Virus record (IMG/VR): IMGVR_UViG_3300046692_000091
Location: 207,261 to 271,260 of that record
DNA length: 64,000 nt
DNA from: a virus
Strand: one strand, 5' to 3'
This document shows positions 51,905 through 60,579 of this stretch, piece by piece. Position 1 is the stretch's first letter. Every line of letters starts with the position of its first letter. Both the position numbers and the translations under genes were made by a program. Below the pieces are notes generated by a model. The model made no database searches. It was not told the DNA's origin and saw only the letters and a list, made by a program, of their open reading frames with translations.

Positions 51905-52174
51905 AATACTGACAGCTATCATTTAATACAGGAGATTGCCGAAAGGTTCTCGAATGGTTAAGTGTATGGCCCGCACTCTAGGCGAGTTCACTTAAGTGTG
52001 TTAATGTGTGCTTATTATATAGCAGACAAACTCGTCTGAAACCTTAGCGCTTATTGCGCTGTAGTTATAGCCTGAATAGAAAAAATCTCAGATCTATATT
52101 ACTACTTTGAATCTATCCAGCAATTGAATAGACTCTTCTTGATCAAGAAAACGAAATCGTAAAAGGAAAGCAAC
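51905..52174 (+). promoter_or_regulatory. Long chmA leader with hairpins and an early promoter
   Basis: This 270-nt region starts with AATACTG (51905). TTAAGTG (51958-51964) pairs with CACTTAA (51989-51995) around a loop holding TATG (51965). AGCGC-TTATT-GCGCT forms a hairpin at 52048-52062. The early box lies at 52094. A strong AAAAGGAAAG site precedes the ATG. No coding frame is seen. It may combine late and early transcription starts for chmA. Confidence 0.55.
52094..52103 (+). promoter_or_regulatory. Early promoter box CTATATTACT of chmA
   Basis: The 29-nt stretch 52080-52108 is identical to 62305-62333. The box lies 81 nt before the chmA ATG. Early chmA transcription is expected because the shell forms soon after infection. 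Confidence 0.8.
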
Positions 52175-54076
52175 ATGTCGGTAAATTCTAGCAAAACTGC
52201 AGCTCTGAACGTTCAGCCAACCATGGCTCCTGCTGCACCAGTAGTAACTCCACAATCCCAACCTGCTCAGGTAACACAAACAATGCAACCAGCTCTCCCA
52301 GTTTCCAATGGTATCGGTGGTCTCAACCGTACCTTCAGCCGTTCCGGTCGTGCCGATGGCAATGATGCCCGCACCACCAAGGCTTTCGTAGCATTCAGCG
52401 AAGCACAGAAAGAAGCAATCGAACAGCAAGACCTGTCGGATACCTTCCACCTGTTCCGCTTCGACCGCACTGCTCACCAAGTAGCAATGGCGTCGATCCT
52501 GGTTCTGAAACTGGTTGATAACCGCGGTAAGCCAGCAATCCTGGTTAAAGCTCTGCCGATCGTCGATGCTTCCGCAATCGTCAAGCCGAAGACTTTCCAG
52601 ATCGCTAACGGTTTCAGCACTTTCGACAAGTTCGAATCCAAGCCTGATTCCGGTGACATCTTCACTCCGCTGTACTGGGGTCGGATCGTTGCTCACGTTC
52701 GTCAAGTAACTGGTCACCCAGATGCTACCGTTTACAACGCTGGTCCACAGGACATCCACGCTGAGTTCGACTTCGAAGACAAGATTGCCGTGCGCAACCT
52801 GTTGATCAAAGCAGTTAACTCGGTTGAAGACACCATGGCTCGCCTGAGTGATGAGCGTCCGTTCTCCCTGGCTACCGACATGCAATCCGCTGACGAAATC
52901 CTGGCGGCTACCATCGACTATACCGGTACTCCGGTTGAATCGAACACCGGTATCCCACAGCGTGCGGACATGGTCGTAAGCCTGCAGCGCCGTAAGAAGC
53001 ACAGCAACCAACAGGTTCAGGAAAACGAGTACTACGATGCTGACTCTCAGCTGAACTCGGTTTCGATGTTCGTCGATCTGGAATACTCGCCTCAGCAAGT
53101 ACAACAAGTCTTCGGCATGCCAGCTGGTCCACTGCCACCTCCGTTCATGCCAGCTCTGGTAATCACGGCTGTTAAGCAAGCGAACTGGATCATGGCTAAC
53201 ACCCCAGAAATGTACTTCTTCGCTCTGGGTAACGCATACCGTGCAACCAACGGTCAAGGCTGGGCTAAACAGTTCCTGCCAACCATCGGTCGTATCAAAG
53301 ATCCACGTGACATCGGTGCTGTTGGTTACCTGACTGCAAATGGTCTGAAAGTTGAGACCAAGTCCGAAACCTTCACCGAGCAAGACTTCGCTGGTCTGAT
53401 GTTCTCCCAAGTTCAGCAGAACCCAGTCATCATGATCGACCTGAACCGCATGGGTGATAACTCGTTCATCGAAACCATGATCATCGATTCGATGGGTGGT
53501 CCAAACGAGCAAGCTGCTAAAGCTGGCCTGGTACGTATCTTCTGCAACCTGTACGGTCGTGAGAACTTCACCTCGCTGTTCGATGTGAACAACGAATGGC
53601 TGTTCCGTCCATACGGCACCGACTTCCACCTGGGTTACTACCCAGATGAGAATGGCGAGCGTCGTGACCGTCGTGATCTGGATACCCTGTACGCACTGAA
53701 CGCATGTGATGGTGTTGTTGCAGAGTTCATGGATTGGTACGCAGCTAAGTGCAACCCTAACGTCCACGCTGAAGTTCGTCTGAAGAAGTCGGAACAGTAC
53801 GACAAGCAATACCTGGGTAACGTAACTTACGCTGGCCGTGTTACTCGTGCCATCGTCAACCCGAAACTGATCGCTGCTATGGATGCTGCACAAGCGAAAG
53901 CTGGTATCGCAGTCACCATGGACAACATCGGTTCCGTGTTCGGTGGTCAGCGCTTCCAGGGTAACGTTGGTCTGGTTGGCATGAACGTTCAAGGCATTGC
54001 CTCGGTCGCTTCCTACATCCAGAACCAAAACGTCTACGCTCCGGCAGTAGGTGGCATGACTGGTCTGATGTACTAA
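52175..54076 (+). CDS. chmA: Chimallin, phage nucleus shell protein
   Basis: A 633-aa protein, close to the 631 aa of the 201phi2-1 homologue gp105 and similar to phiKZ gp54. It is encoded directly upstream of the RNA polymerase beta' N-terminal gene, as gp54 is before gp55 in phiKZ. The N-terminal 45 residues are Pro/Gln/Ala-rich and flexible, then a two-domain alpha/beta core. The C-terminal tail (SYIQNQNVYAPAVGGMTGLMY) resembles the segment that links neighbouring shell subunits in known chimallins. Codon use is strongly biased to C-ending codons, consistent with very high expression. No enzyme motif. A major capsid protein is the alternative but fits gene order less well. Confidence 0.85.
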   Translation: MSVNSSKTAALNVQPTMAPAAPVVTPQSQPAQVTQTMQPALPVSNGIGGLNRTFSRSGRADGNDARTTKAFVAFSEAQKEAIEQQDLSDTFHLFRFDRTAHQVAMASILVLKLVDNRGKPAILVKALPIVDASAIVKPKTFQIANGFSTFDKFESKPDSGDIFTPLYWGRIVAHVRQVTGHPDATVYNAGPQDIHAEFDFEDKIAVRNLLIKAVNSVEDTMARLSDERPFSLATDMQSADEILAATIDYTGTPVESNTGIPQRADMVVSLQRRKKHSNQQVQENEYYDADSQLNSVSMFVDLEYSPQQVQQVFGMPAGPLPPPFMPALVITAVKQANWIMANTPEMYFFALGNAYRATNGQGWAKQFLPTIGRIKDPRDIGAVGYLTANGLKVETKSETFTEQDFAGLMFSQVQQNPVIMIDLNRMGDNSFIETMIIDSMGGPNEQAAKAGLVRIFCNLYGRENFTSLFDVNNEWLFRPYGTDFHLGYYPDENGERRDRRDLDTLYALNACDGVVAEFMDWYAAKCNPNVHAEVRLKKSEQYDKQYLGNVTYAGRVTRAIVNPKLIAAMDAAQAKAGIAVTMDNIGSVFGGQRFQGNVGLVGMNVQGIASVASYIQNQNVYAPAVGGMTGLMY

Positions 54077-54085
54077 GACCTGATT

Positions 54086-54189
54086 AACCAGTTGGTAAAT
54101 TGGTGTATTGCCGAAGCGTCACGATAAAGAGCGGAGGGAAGTTTCGTGAACGACAATACATCAGTCCAGGCTCCGTTGGTGGACTGGTT
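54086..54189 (+). ncRNA. Structured RNA element after chmA
   Basis: AACCAGT (54086-54092) pairs with ACTGGTT (54183-54189), and TGTATTG (54104-54110) pairs with CAATACA (54154-54160). An alternative hairpin is AGTCCA (54163-54168) with TGGACT (54180-54185). The inner part has CACG/CGTG pairing. No coding frame. It could be a stable 3' UTR or a small RNA processed from the chmA transcript. Confidence 0.45.
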
Positions 54190-54207
54190 GATAAGTTAGA
54201 TAGGAAT

Positions 54208-54242
54208 GGCTCCCTTCGGGGAGCCACTCTTATTTCTTTTTT
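54208..54242 (+). terminator. Intrinsic terminator of chmA
   Basis: GGCTCCC (54208-54214), TTCG, GGGAGCC (54219-54225), then a T-rich tract TTATTTCTTTTTTG. Confidence 0.8.
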
Positions 54243-54265
54243 GTTAGTTTGTATCGAGGTATGAA

Positions 54266-55786
54266 TTGGGTCTACATGCTGAAATTGTCGATCACGATCA
54301 ACTATTAGCGAGTCAACGAGGAATCGTAAAGTTCGCTAACGATTACAATGCATCCAATACTGAGTCGAAAGAAGAGTTCCAACGAGCTCTATATTCTCAC
54401 TTCGATAACGTAGATGCCATTGAAGTATCGGCTAGTTGTGAATGTGGTCATATGGACGAGGCTTATGACCTCGGCGTTGTGTGCAGTAACTGTAGTACAC
54501 CTGTAGTATCCACAGCAAGCCAACCGATTGTGCCATCCATGTGGATGCGTGCACCAGAAGGCGTTCGATCGATGATCTCTCCGGAGTTATTGATCATGTT
54601 GCTGGGACACATGCAGGGCAAGGAGTTCAACTTCCTAGCGTACTTCATGGATACGACGTATCAATTTGATGCTAATACCATTTCCTCTCGCGAAACAGAT
54701 CGCAAGGTAAAGCGACTGCTGCAACAAAACATTCCACGGGGCTTGAACTATTTCATCGACAACTTCGATGCGATCATTAAGTTCTGTATGGACTGCGGTA
54801 TCATTGGTACTGGCAAACATGAGTTCTATGAATTCTTGGTGCAGAATAAGCATGCCTTGTTCCCAACAGCTATTCCGATTCCAACCAAACTCTGCTTCGT
54901 CGTAGAATCCACAACATCGGGTTCCTATATCGACAAGCCTATCGGTCCTGCGATCGATGCTGCTCTCACAATGGGTGGTATCCAACATAGCCCGATTCCA
55001 CTGAAACCAATCACAGTACAGAACCGTACTGCGAAAGCATTGTTACTCATGGCGATGTTCCATGAGAACTATAACAAGCAGCGTATCGCACAGAAGCCTG
55101 GTCTGGTTCGTCGACACGTATTGGGTGGCCGTCTCAACTTCACCGCTCGGGCAGTAATTACATCGATCAGTGCACCGCACCGTTATGATGAACTTCACAT
55201 CCCATGGGGCGTTGCATGTCAGCTGTTTAAATATCACATCTTGAACAAGCTCAAGCGTCAAGGCATGACTACAATGGAAGCCCTGGGTTTCCTGTATTCG
55301 AATGTGTTGCAGTATAACGATCGGTTGAATAGTGTCTTCCTGGAACTCATCGCAGAAGCGAAAGAGATTGGTCCAGCATCCACCTTCCACCGAAATCCAA
55401 CTCTGCAGCGTGGTTCTACTCAGCAGTTCTTCATCACGAAAATCAAGACAGACTTGACCGATAACTCGATCTCGATGTCCGTGCTGTGTTTGAAAGCACC
55501 TAACGCCGACTTCGATGGCGATCAGCTCAACCTGACCCTGATGCCAGATAACTATCTGACTGATGCTACGGAACGAATCGCTCCACACACGTGGGTATTA
55601 TCGATTGATGATCCACACGAAATCTCTGGTAACCTGGAACTTCAAGGGCCAGTGGTAGAAACGATCGTGAACTATGCTCACGAAGATTATCTGGGTGCTC
55701 CTCCTGAAGCATACCGTCACTTGCTGGATGAGGAGTGGACTGAGTTCGTTCCATTCAAGCAGGCCAAGTATGAATTCACTGGATAG
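54266..55786 (+). CDS. RNA polymerase beta' subunit, N-terminal part (phiKZ gp55-like)
   Basis: A 506-aa protein with the absolutely conserved catalytic motif NADFDGDQ at residues 413-420 (three aspartates hold the catalytic Mg). CEC...CSNC at residues 58-76 forms a zinc-ribbon-like site, and GRLNFTARAVI near 288-298 corresponds to the cellular KRVDYSGRSVI region. The start is TTG 54266 behind GAGG. By position next to chmA it should be the non-virion RNA polymerase subunit that transcribes middle and late genes inside the nucleus. The C-terminal beta' part must lie elsewhere, since the family is split. Confidence 0.88.
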   Translation: MGLHAEIVDHDQLLASQRGIVKFANDYNASNTESKEEFQRALYSHFDNVDAIEVSASCECGHMDEAYDLGVVCSNCSTPVVSTASQPIVPSMWMRAPEGVRSMISPELLIMLLGHMQGKEFNFLAYFMDTTYQFDANTISSRETDRKVKRLLQQNIPRGLNYFIDNFDAIIKFCMDCGIIGTGKHEFYEFLVQNKHALFPTAIPIPTKLCFVVESTTSGSYIDKPIGPAIDAALTMGGIQHSPIPLKPITVQNRTAKALLLMAMFHENYNKQRIAQKPGLVRRHVLGGRLNFTARAVITSISAPHRYDELHIPWGVACQLFKYHILNKLKRQGMTTMEALGFLYSNVLQYNDRLNSVFLELIAEAKEIGPASTFHRNPTLQRGSTQQFFITKIKTDLTDNSISMSVLCLKAPNADFDGDQLNLTLMPDNYLTDATERIAPHTWVLSIDDPHEISGNLELQGPVVETIVNYAHEDYLGAPPEAYRHLLDEEWTEFVPFKQAKYEFTG

Positions 55787-56006
55787 GCTTAACAAATATG
55801 AACCCTACACAACAGGGTACGTGGTATTAGGGGACCGATGGAGTAGATGGTGGGTACCTGCAATTATCCTTGGTCGTGTAAACGGTCATCGGAGAGTTGT
55901 GGATTACGACGGTAACCATTGGTTCATTGATGTCGAAGAGCAATTCAGTCTGACCCAACCATGGCGTGGTAAGCGAACCAACTTATACTCCGTGAGCAAA
56001 ATCTAA
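55770..56006 (+). CDS. Unknown small protein
   Basis: A 78-aa protein. ATG 55770 overlaps the polymerase stop by 17 nt. Trp/Arg-rich (LGDRWSRWWVPAIILGRVNG) and strand-rich, similar to small SH3-like proteins. Possible accessory to the polymerase by position only. Confidence 0.55.
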   Translation: MNSLDRLNKYEPYTTGYVVLGDRWSRWWVPAIILGRVNGHRRVVDYDGNHWFIDVEEQFSLTQPWRGKRTNLYSVSKI

Positions 56007-56020
56007 AGAGGAACAGGCTT

Positions 56021-56629
56021 ATGATGCAGGCACATGGTGTCGACCTTTTGGACATCTGTGCAGGTGGCCATTTGGATATGAATACCCAGTCTTGGCTGGG
56101 TGACAGATCTGATGCACTACGTGCAACAATCTCTACAACAGCTACAAACTTCTTTAACCAAGCAGCAACCCTGTACACCATGATCTCCACGAGCGATGCT
56201 GTACAAGCTCTGCGTAACCTCACGGTTAAGACAGAGAATGCATGGCAGTCTAACGTAGTGACGTATCTGCAGACAATCGAGCAAGTGCAGTGCGCACCGC
56301 TAGTGATGCAGCGATACATCATGGCTCAACCAGATATTCGTCAGATGTATCTGAATGGCGAAGTGTCTGGTTATGGCGAAAGCTATGAGAACCTGCATGG
56401 TGATGGAATTGCAGCGAAGCATTATGATTGGCGTCAAGTCATGAGTGGCATTGCTGTAGTAGAAGACGACAGTTGGCAGCATACCACGTATGTAGAAGAT
56501 ACTCGTGACGACACAGAACTGACTGTGTTCGAGAAGGTGGACATTCTCCGTACCTGGAACGTAGTGCAATCTGCGTTGAGTGCAGCTGAACAAGATCCAA
56601 CTTCACCTGAAGGGTTGATGCTGGGTTAA
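56021..56629 (+). CDS. Unknown protein downstream of RNA polymerase
   Basis: A 202-aa protein, helical, starting MMQAHGVDLLDICAGGHLDM, with an AGAGGAAC site. Mid-protein TVKTENAWQSNVVTYLQTIEQV and a C-terminal acidic helix. No motif was recognised. Closes the operon before a hairpin. Confidence 0.6.
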   Translation: MMQAHGVDLLDICAGGHLDMNTQSWLGDRSDALRATISTTATNFFNQAATLYTMISTSDAVQALRNLTVKTENAWQSNVVTYLQTIEQVQCAPLVMQRYIMAQPDIRQMYLNGEVSGYGESYENLHGDGIAAKHYDWRQVMSGIAVVEDDSWQHTTYVEDTRDDTELTVFEKVDILRTWNVVQSALSAAEQDPTSPEGLMLG

Positions 56630-56633
56630 ACAA

Positions 56634-56664
56634 CATAATCGCCTATCCTTCGGGATAGGCTTTT
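56634..56664. terminator. Terminator with left CATA
   Basis: GCCTATCC (56641-56648), TTCG, GGATAGGC (56653-56660), TTTT. CATA at 56634; no TATG on the right. Confidence 0.65.
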
Positions 56665-56675
56665 GAGGGCTTCAT

Positions 56676-56957
56676 GTGGAACTGAAATATTCGAATCGGT
56701 TAGAACTGTTCGTGCATCAAACAGATGGTCGTCCAGTTAGTTTGGATCTGAGTAAGCTGGACCAACCAGGAAAAGCAAGTCTGCGGGATAGTGTTCGCAC
56801 TTACCGTGTAGATGGATTGGAGCTGATCTGCGAACGCACTCGTGATGGCAATTGGCAACTCAGTGAAGCTATTAATAGCAAAGGCTTCATCTCTGATGTC
56901 CTTGTGGTTGCAGAAGACATGAAACTCCATGCGGCTATCCGAGGTACAGATGTTTAA
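56676..56957 (+). CDS. Unknown small protein (GTG start)
   Basis: A 93-aa protein from GTG 56676, GAGGG upstream. Strand-rich, acidic (RLELFVHQTDGRPVSLDL; TYRVDGLELICERT). Its 3' end overlaps the next gene by 8 nt. An ATG in another frame two bases earlier stops after three codons. Confidence 0.55.
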   Translation: MELKYSNRLELFVHQTDGRPVSLDLSKLDQPGKASLRDSVRTYRVDGLELICERTRDGNWQLSEAINSKGFISDVLVVAEDMKLHAAIRGTDV

Positions 56958-57345
56958 TCCAATTCGTCACCCGTACCAAATCGGTGTAGAAGACGGCGGT
57001 GGTTCCATTCACTGCAATCGCATGTATTCGCCCCCAGAGAAACTGGTACAGCTCCGTTATCATGAAACCTTCCAACACTGGGTACATGGCCCAGAAGGTC
57101 GCATTGTTCTCGCATTCATGGGCGATGCACCAGAACCAGTTTGCGCAATCAATGAAGTGATCACTATTAAAATACGTGATTACGTTATTGAATGTAAGAA
57201 GACTGCCCCTGCACAGTTCATGATTCTAAAGATCAAAGCTAGCAATGGTGCACTTTTCAATACGTTGCAATTGCATCACACTGACCCACTCGTTAAAATG
57301 ATTCGCGCCTTCGTGACGGTACCTGTCACTGACATGTATAAATGA
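56950..57345 (+). CDS. Unknown protein
   Basis: A 131-aa protein. ATG 56950 follows GAGGTAC. Strand-rich second half (EVITIKIRDYVIECKKT). Stop and next ATG overlap by 4 nt. No family was recognised. Confidence 0.55.
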   Translation: MFNPIRHPYQIGVEDGGGSIHCNRMYSPPEKLVQLRYHETFQHWVHGPEGRIVLAFMGDAPEPVCAINEVITIKIRDYVIECKKTAPAQFMILKIKASNGALFNTLQLHHTDPLVKMIRAFVTVPVTDMYK

Positions 57346-57839
57346 TCATTGAGATCGACACGCATGGGCGTGAAACATATGTGATGCACAAAAACCCCGG
57401 TGCACTCTCAATCAAATTCGCTGATCAACAGGAAAGAAGAATGACTACTCCAACCGCAGAACAAACCGTACCAACACCTGCCGCTAAACGGGGCCCTCGT
57501 TCTTTCGAAGGAGAAGTGTTCACTCTGGTCTACAATCCAGAAACCAGTCATTACGACCTGGCGTTTGAAGGTAAGCAATTCCCGATTCGTTTCCAAGCTC
57601 CTGAGGCATTCGGTGCTTTGATCAACCCACTGGCCGCTGGCATGAAGCACAAGTCGGGCCGCCATACCTTCAAGCTGGAATTCGAAGAAGATCGTCTGTC
57701 GTTGATCACCAATGATGATAACGTAGATGCCGATACTGCGTTGACTCGTTCGGTAACAGTTCGATTCGATTCGCCAATCAAAGAGTGGATTCGTGTAATC
57801 CTGGAACTGCCTGTTGAAAAGGCACTGCGCGCCAAGTAA
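57342..57839 (+). CDS. Unknown protein with two possible starts
   Basis: A 165-aa protein from ATG 57342, which is coupled to the upstream stop but lacks a ribosome site. A second in-frame ATG at 57441 (132 aa) follows AGGAAAGA, a strong site. Both products may be made. The body is strand-rich (FTLVYNPETSHYDLAFEGK; SVTVRFDSPIKEWIRVILEL). Function unknown. Confidence 0.6.
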   Translation: MIIEIDTHGRETYVMHKNPGALSIKFADQQERRMTTPTAEQTVPTPAAKRGPRSFEGEVFTLVYNPETSHYDLAFEGKQFPIRFQAPEAFGALINPLAAGMKHKSGRHTFKLEFEEDRLSLITNDDNVDADTALTRSVTVRFDSPIKEWIRVILELPVEKALRAK

Positions 57840-57845
57840 TACATC

Positions 57846-57876
57846 GGGGACTTCGGTCCCCAACCCTTGTTTTTTC
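57846..57876 (+). terminator. Intrinsic terminator
   Basis: GGGGAC (57846-57851), TTCG, GTCCCC (57856-57861), then TTGTTTTTTCTTT. Confidence 0.75.
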
Positions 57877-57919
57877 TTTCGGCTTACTCTATGACTCAAT
57901 AAGAGAATAGGGTAATACC

Positions 57920-58327
57920 ATGGCCGAAAAATATATCCCCACGATGAGTATCAAAGGTTGGATTGATCACCCTGAAGATAAAGCTGACTATGTCATCTCT
58001 TGCTTCATGGAATCGAACTATTCGATGTCTGTACTCCATCGTGACCAAAACATTTCATTACAATATCTGTTGAAGGTCTATGCTAACCGGATGTTAGATC
58101 TGGAAACTAGATTGCAAGATGAACTTGATGCCAAACTGAAAGCATCGTTTAATGAGCAGTCTAATGCAAACGTAACGGTTGTGGAAGATCCAGAGAATCC
58201 TAACCAATACACGATCAACTTTACAGGTTATGTAGTGACCGCTGAGAAAACGTTCACTGTGGGTTGGATGGTACAATTCCAAGACTCACGTGTACTCAAA
58301 ATTGCCAAACTGAATAACGGTGTTTAA
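57920..58327 (+). CDS. Unknown protein
   Basis: A 135-aa protein. A long helix (LLKVYANRMLDLETRLQDEL) precedes a beta hairpin (YTINFTGYVVTAEKTFTVGW). Its stop is immediately followed by the next ATG. The combination looks like a small tail or head component; no motif. Confidence 0.6.
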   Translation: MAEKYIPTMSIKGWIDHPEDKADYVISCFMESNYSMSVLHRDQNISLQYLLKVYANRMLDLETRLQDELDAKLKASFNEQSNANVTVVEDPENPNQYTINFTGYVVTAEKTFTVGWMVQFQDSRVLKIAKLNNGV

Positions 58328-58843
58328 ATGACTGATGCAGCTGTAGAACCAACCAGCCTGGAACAAGAAGAATCGCAAAACATGCGTATCCGTAATCTAG
58401 AGAAACGTATCCACCTGCTGGAAGAACGTCTCCTAGTAACCGATTCTGCACTGGAACGCGTTATCTCCCTGGTGCGTGAGAATGCCCAAGCCCAAGCGCG
58501 TAAGATGCTGGAAACTCTGTCCGGCGTATTCCATGGTCTGTCTGATCAACTGTCCGCTATCTCCGCTATCCCAACTGTTGAACAATACGGTGTGCAGCGT
58601 GTAGATGAAGGTACTCCGGGTAGTGTAATCGTTTCCCGTAAAGGGGATGTCTACACCTTCGCTAATAGCGACGCTCCAGAAGTCCTGATCAACCAAGGTA
58701 CTGAAATCCTGGTAGATGTATTCAATCGCAAACAATGTCTCGCTGATGGGGATACCGCTTGGTTTACCCTGTTCCTAGATAGCAAGGTGCCAAATGACGG
58801 AATTCCCGCAACCCCAGAAAGTGCAGACGAAGTCAGCGCGTGA
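58328..58843 (+). CDS. Coiled-coil protein
   Basis: A 171-aa protein. Residues about 12-50 form a coiled coil (NMRIRNLEKRIHLLEERLLV with heptad leucines), followed by a small beta domain (GSVIVSRKGDVYTF). An oligomeric structural or regulatory protein is likely. It overlaps the next gene by 50 nt. Confidence 0.6.
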   Translation: MTDAAVEPTSLEQEESQNMRIRNLEKRIHLLEERLLVTDSALERVISLVRENAQAQARKMLETLSGVFHGLSDQLSAISAIPTVEQYGVQRVDEGTPGSVIVSRKGDVYTFANSDAPEVLINQGTEILVDVFNRKQCLADGDTAWFTLFLDSKVPNDGIPATPESADEVSA

Positions 58844-59441
58844 TGAACGCATTGCACGGGAACTAGGGGAGCGTCCGAAAGAATACGCTTCTAAGATCCT
58901 GGACTTCGTGGATGAGCATCTACCGACTATTAATGAATCGGCATTTATTAAGCAAGTAGTTCCATTGCTTGAGAAGATCCTGGTTCCGGCTAACCGCAAG
59001 GCGTATCAACGTTTTGTGGTTGACCTGATGATGCCTCTCAAAGTCGTGGATGACCATGACAAGACTAAAGTAGTACACGTCGTACCAGCTTTGTCTCGAA
59101 CACCCCGCACTACGATCCCACAAGCGGATGGTGGCTTATCTGTGGGTGATGTCATCCACAACATGAACCGTTACCGGGATCTGCATCGGATAGATCTGAT
59201 TGATGATACAATGCGAGGTTTCTTGCAGCGTATTACAATCCTACCCGACACCATCGACGATATTCTTTTACCTATCCACCGTATCTTACAGGTGTATGGC
59301 AGAGAACTCGATGTTACTGCAGATGCCAAAAACCCATTGGGTAAAGATGCACTTCCTCCGTCAGCGGATGTCAGGGGGGAGCTCGTCTCTACTCTGTCGC
59401 CACCATCCAGCTGTTTTACTGACGAAGAAGATGAAGACTGA
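58794..59441 (+). CDS. Unknown protein upstream of the SbcD-like nuclease
   Basis: A 215-aa, largely helical protein with charged termini and an acidic C-terminal end (DEEDED). Its first 50 nt overlap the coiled-coil gene and its end overlaps the nuclease start. Co-expression suggests a partner in DNA processing, but there is no motif. Confidence 0.55.
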   Translation: MTEFPQPQKVQTKSARDERIARELGERPKEYASKILDFVDEHLPTINESAFIKQVVPLLEKILVPANRKAYQRFVVDLMMPLKVVDDHDKTKVVHVVPALSRTPRTTIPQADGGLSVGDVIHNMNRYRDLHRIDLIDDTMRGFLQRITILPDTIDDILLPIHRILQVYGRELDVTADAKNPLGKDALPPSADVRGELVSTLSPPSSCFTDEEDED

Positions 59442-60570
59442 TAGAACCAAAATGCCAGGCGTCTTTCGTTATCTAAGTTTAGGCGATGTCCATCTCGGGC
59501 ATCGTTCTACTCCAGCTAGTATGATTATCCGTAACTTGGAACTTACCATTACGGATGAACTATTAAAAGAAGTAGACATGTTGATCATTACAGGTGACCT
59601 GTTCGATCGACAGCTGAACAATGGTGATGAAGTCGTACACCAAATCAACCGTTGGATTACATTACTGATGCTGCGTTGTGCAGCGTACAAAGTAATGATC
59701 CGGATTGTTGAAGGTACACCAAGCCATGACCGTGAGCAATCACGATTCTTCACCGAACAACGTATCAACGCAAACATCGACGTTGATCTGCACTATACCA
59801 AGAATCTGTCCATCGAATACATCGAGAGATTAGATTCATATTTCCTTTATGTTCCCGATAAGCATAATCCGTCCACTGATGTGACACTGAAAGAAGTGAA
59901 GCAACAGATGGCTGAGCTAGGTATTGAGCAAGTTGACTTTGCAATCATGCATGGTGCTTTCTCTTATCAGCTCCCAGCTATCGTTCCTGAGCCGACTCAC
60001 AACGAGGAAGAATACCTCAAGTTGGTTAAGCATCAGATCCTAATCGGCCATGTTCATTTAATGACCATCAACGAAAGGATTTTGGCAGCCGGTAGTTTTG
60101 ATCGGATCTGTCACAATGACGAAATTGCTAAGGGGATGTTTAAAGTTACCGTTAAAGAAGACGGGACTTGGGAACGTGTGTTCATTGAAAACAGAGGGGC
60201 AAAGAAATACGTCACTCTAGAATGTCATGGCATGGATACCAAACAACTGAACTATGCGATTAGAGAATTCATCAAGGATCTGCCAAAAGGATCTTCGGTG
60301 CGTTTACGTTGCAATCCGAATGACGTAGCCAATGGCGACATTGATACGTATCGGCGTGAATATGTTCAGTTGGATTGGCAAATCACAGTCGACAAAATAG
60401 AATCGAAAAAGAACTCGGTGGCTGAAACGTTCCAAGCCTTTGATATGGCTCAGTTCAAAGAAATCACTCGAGATTCTATCAAGGAACTCCTGGTACCCGC
60501 GTTGGCTAAGTTTGCTCCTGATGAAGCTGCCATCATGCGATGCCTGCAACGACTGGACGGCTTAGCCTAG
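59431..60570 (+). CDS. SbcD/Mre11-like calcineurin-fold nuclease
   Basis: A 379-aa protein. Metallophosphoesterase motifs in order: GDVHLGHR (Asp and His), ITGDLFDR (GD), TPSHDREQ (in place of GNHD), then MHGAF and IGHVHL (late His residues). These bind two metals for phosphodiester cleavage. In relatives the enzyme cuts DNA ends or hairpins with an SbcC/Rad50 ATPase partner, which is not in this window. The Asn of GNHD is replaced by Ser, which may lower activity. The start could also be 59452. Confidence 0.82.
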   Translation: MKTDRTKMPGVFRYLSLGDVHLGHRSTPASMIIRNLELTITDELLKEVDMLIITGDLFDRQLNNGDEVVHQINRWITLLMLRCAAYKVMIRIVEGTPSHDREQSRFFTEQRINANIDVDLHYTKNLSIEYIERLDSYFLYVPDKHNPSTDVTLKEVKQQMAELGIEQVDFAIMHGAFSYQLPAIVPEPTHNEEEYLKLVKHQILIGHVHLMTINERILAAGSFDRICHNDEIAKGMFKVTVKEDGTWERVFIENRGAKKYVTLECHGMDTKQLNYAIREFIKDLPKGSSVRLRCNPNDVANGDIDTYRREYVQLDWQITVDKIESKKNSVAETFQAFDMAQFKEITRDSIKELLVPALAKFAPDEAAIMRCLQRLDGLA

Positions 60571-60579
60571 AGGCATTAA

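Noticed and set aside
50675-51922. 415-codon minus-strand frame opposite the 398-aa gene
   Set aside because: The plus-strand gene has a good ribosome site and protein-like composition; this one has neither.
52094-54028. 644-codon open frame on the minus strand opposite chmA
   Set aside because: It mirrors the highly biased codon use of chmA, has Cys/His/Thr-rich non-protein-like composition and lacks a ribosome site.
52175-54076. Major capsid protein
   Set aside because: Length (633 aa), position directly before the RNA polymerase beta' gene and the early promoter fit chimallin; no scaffold or protease gene is adjacent.
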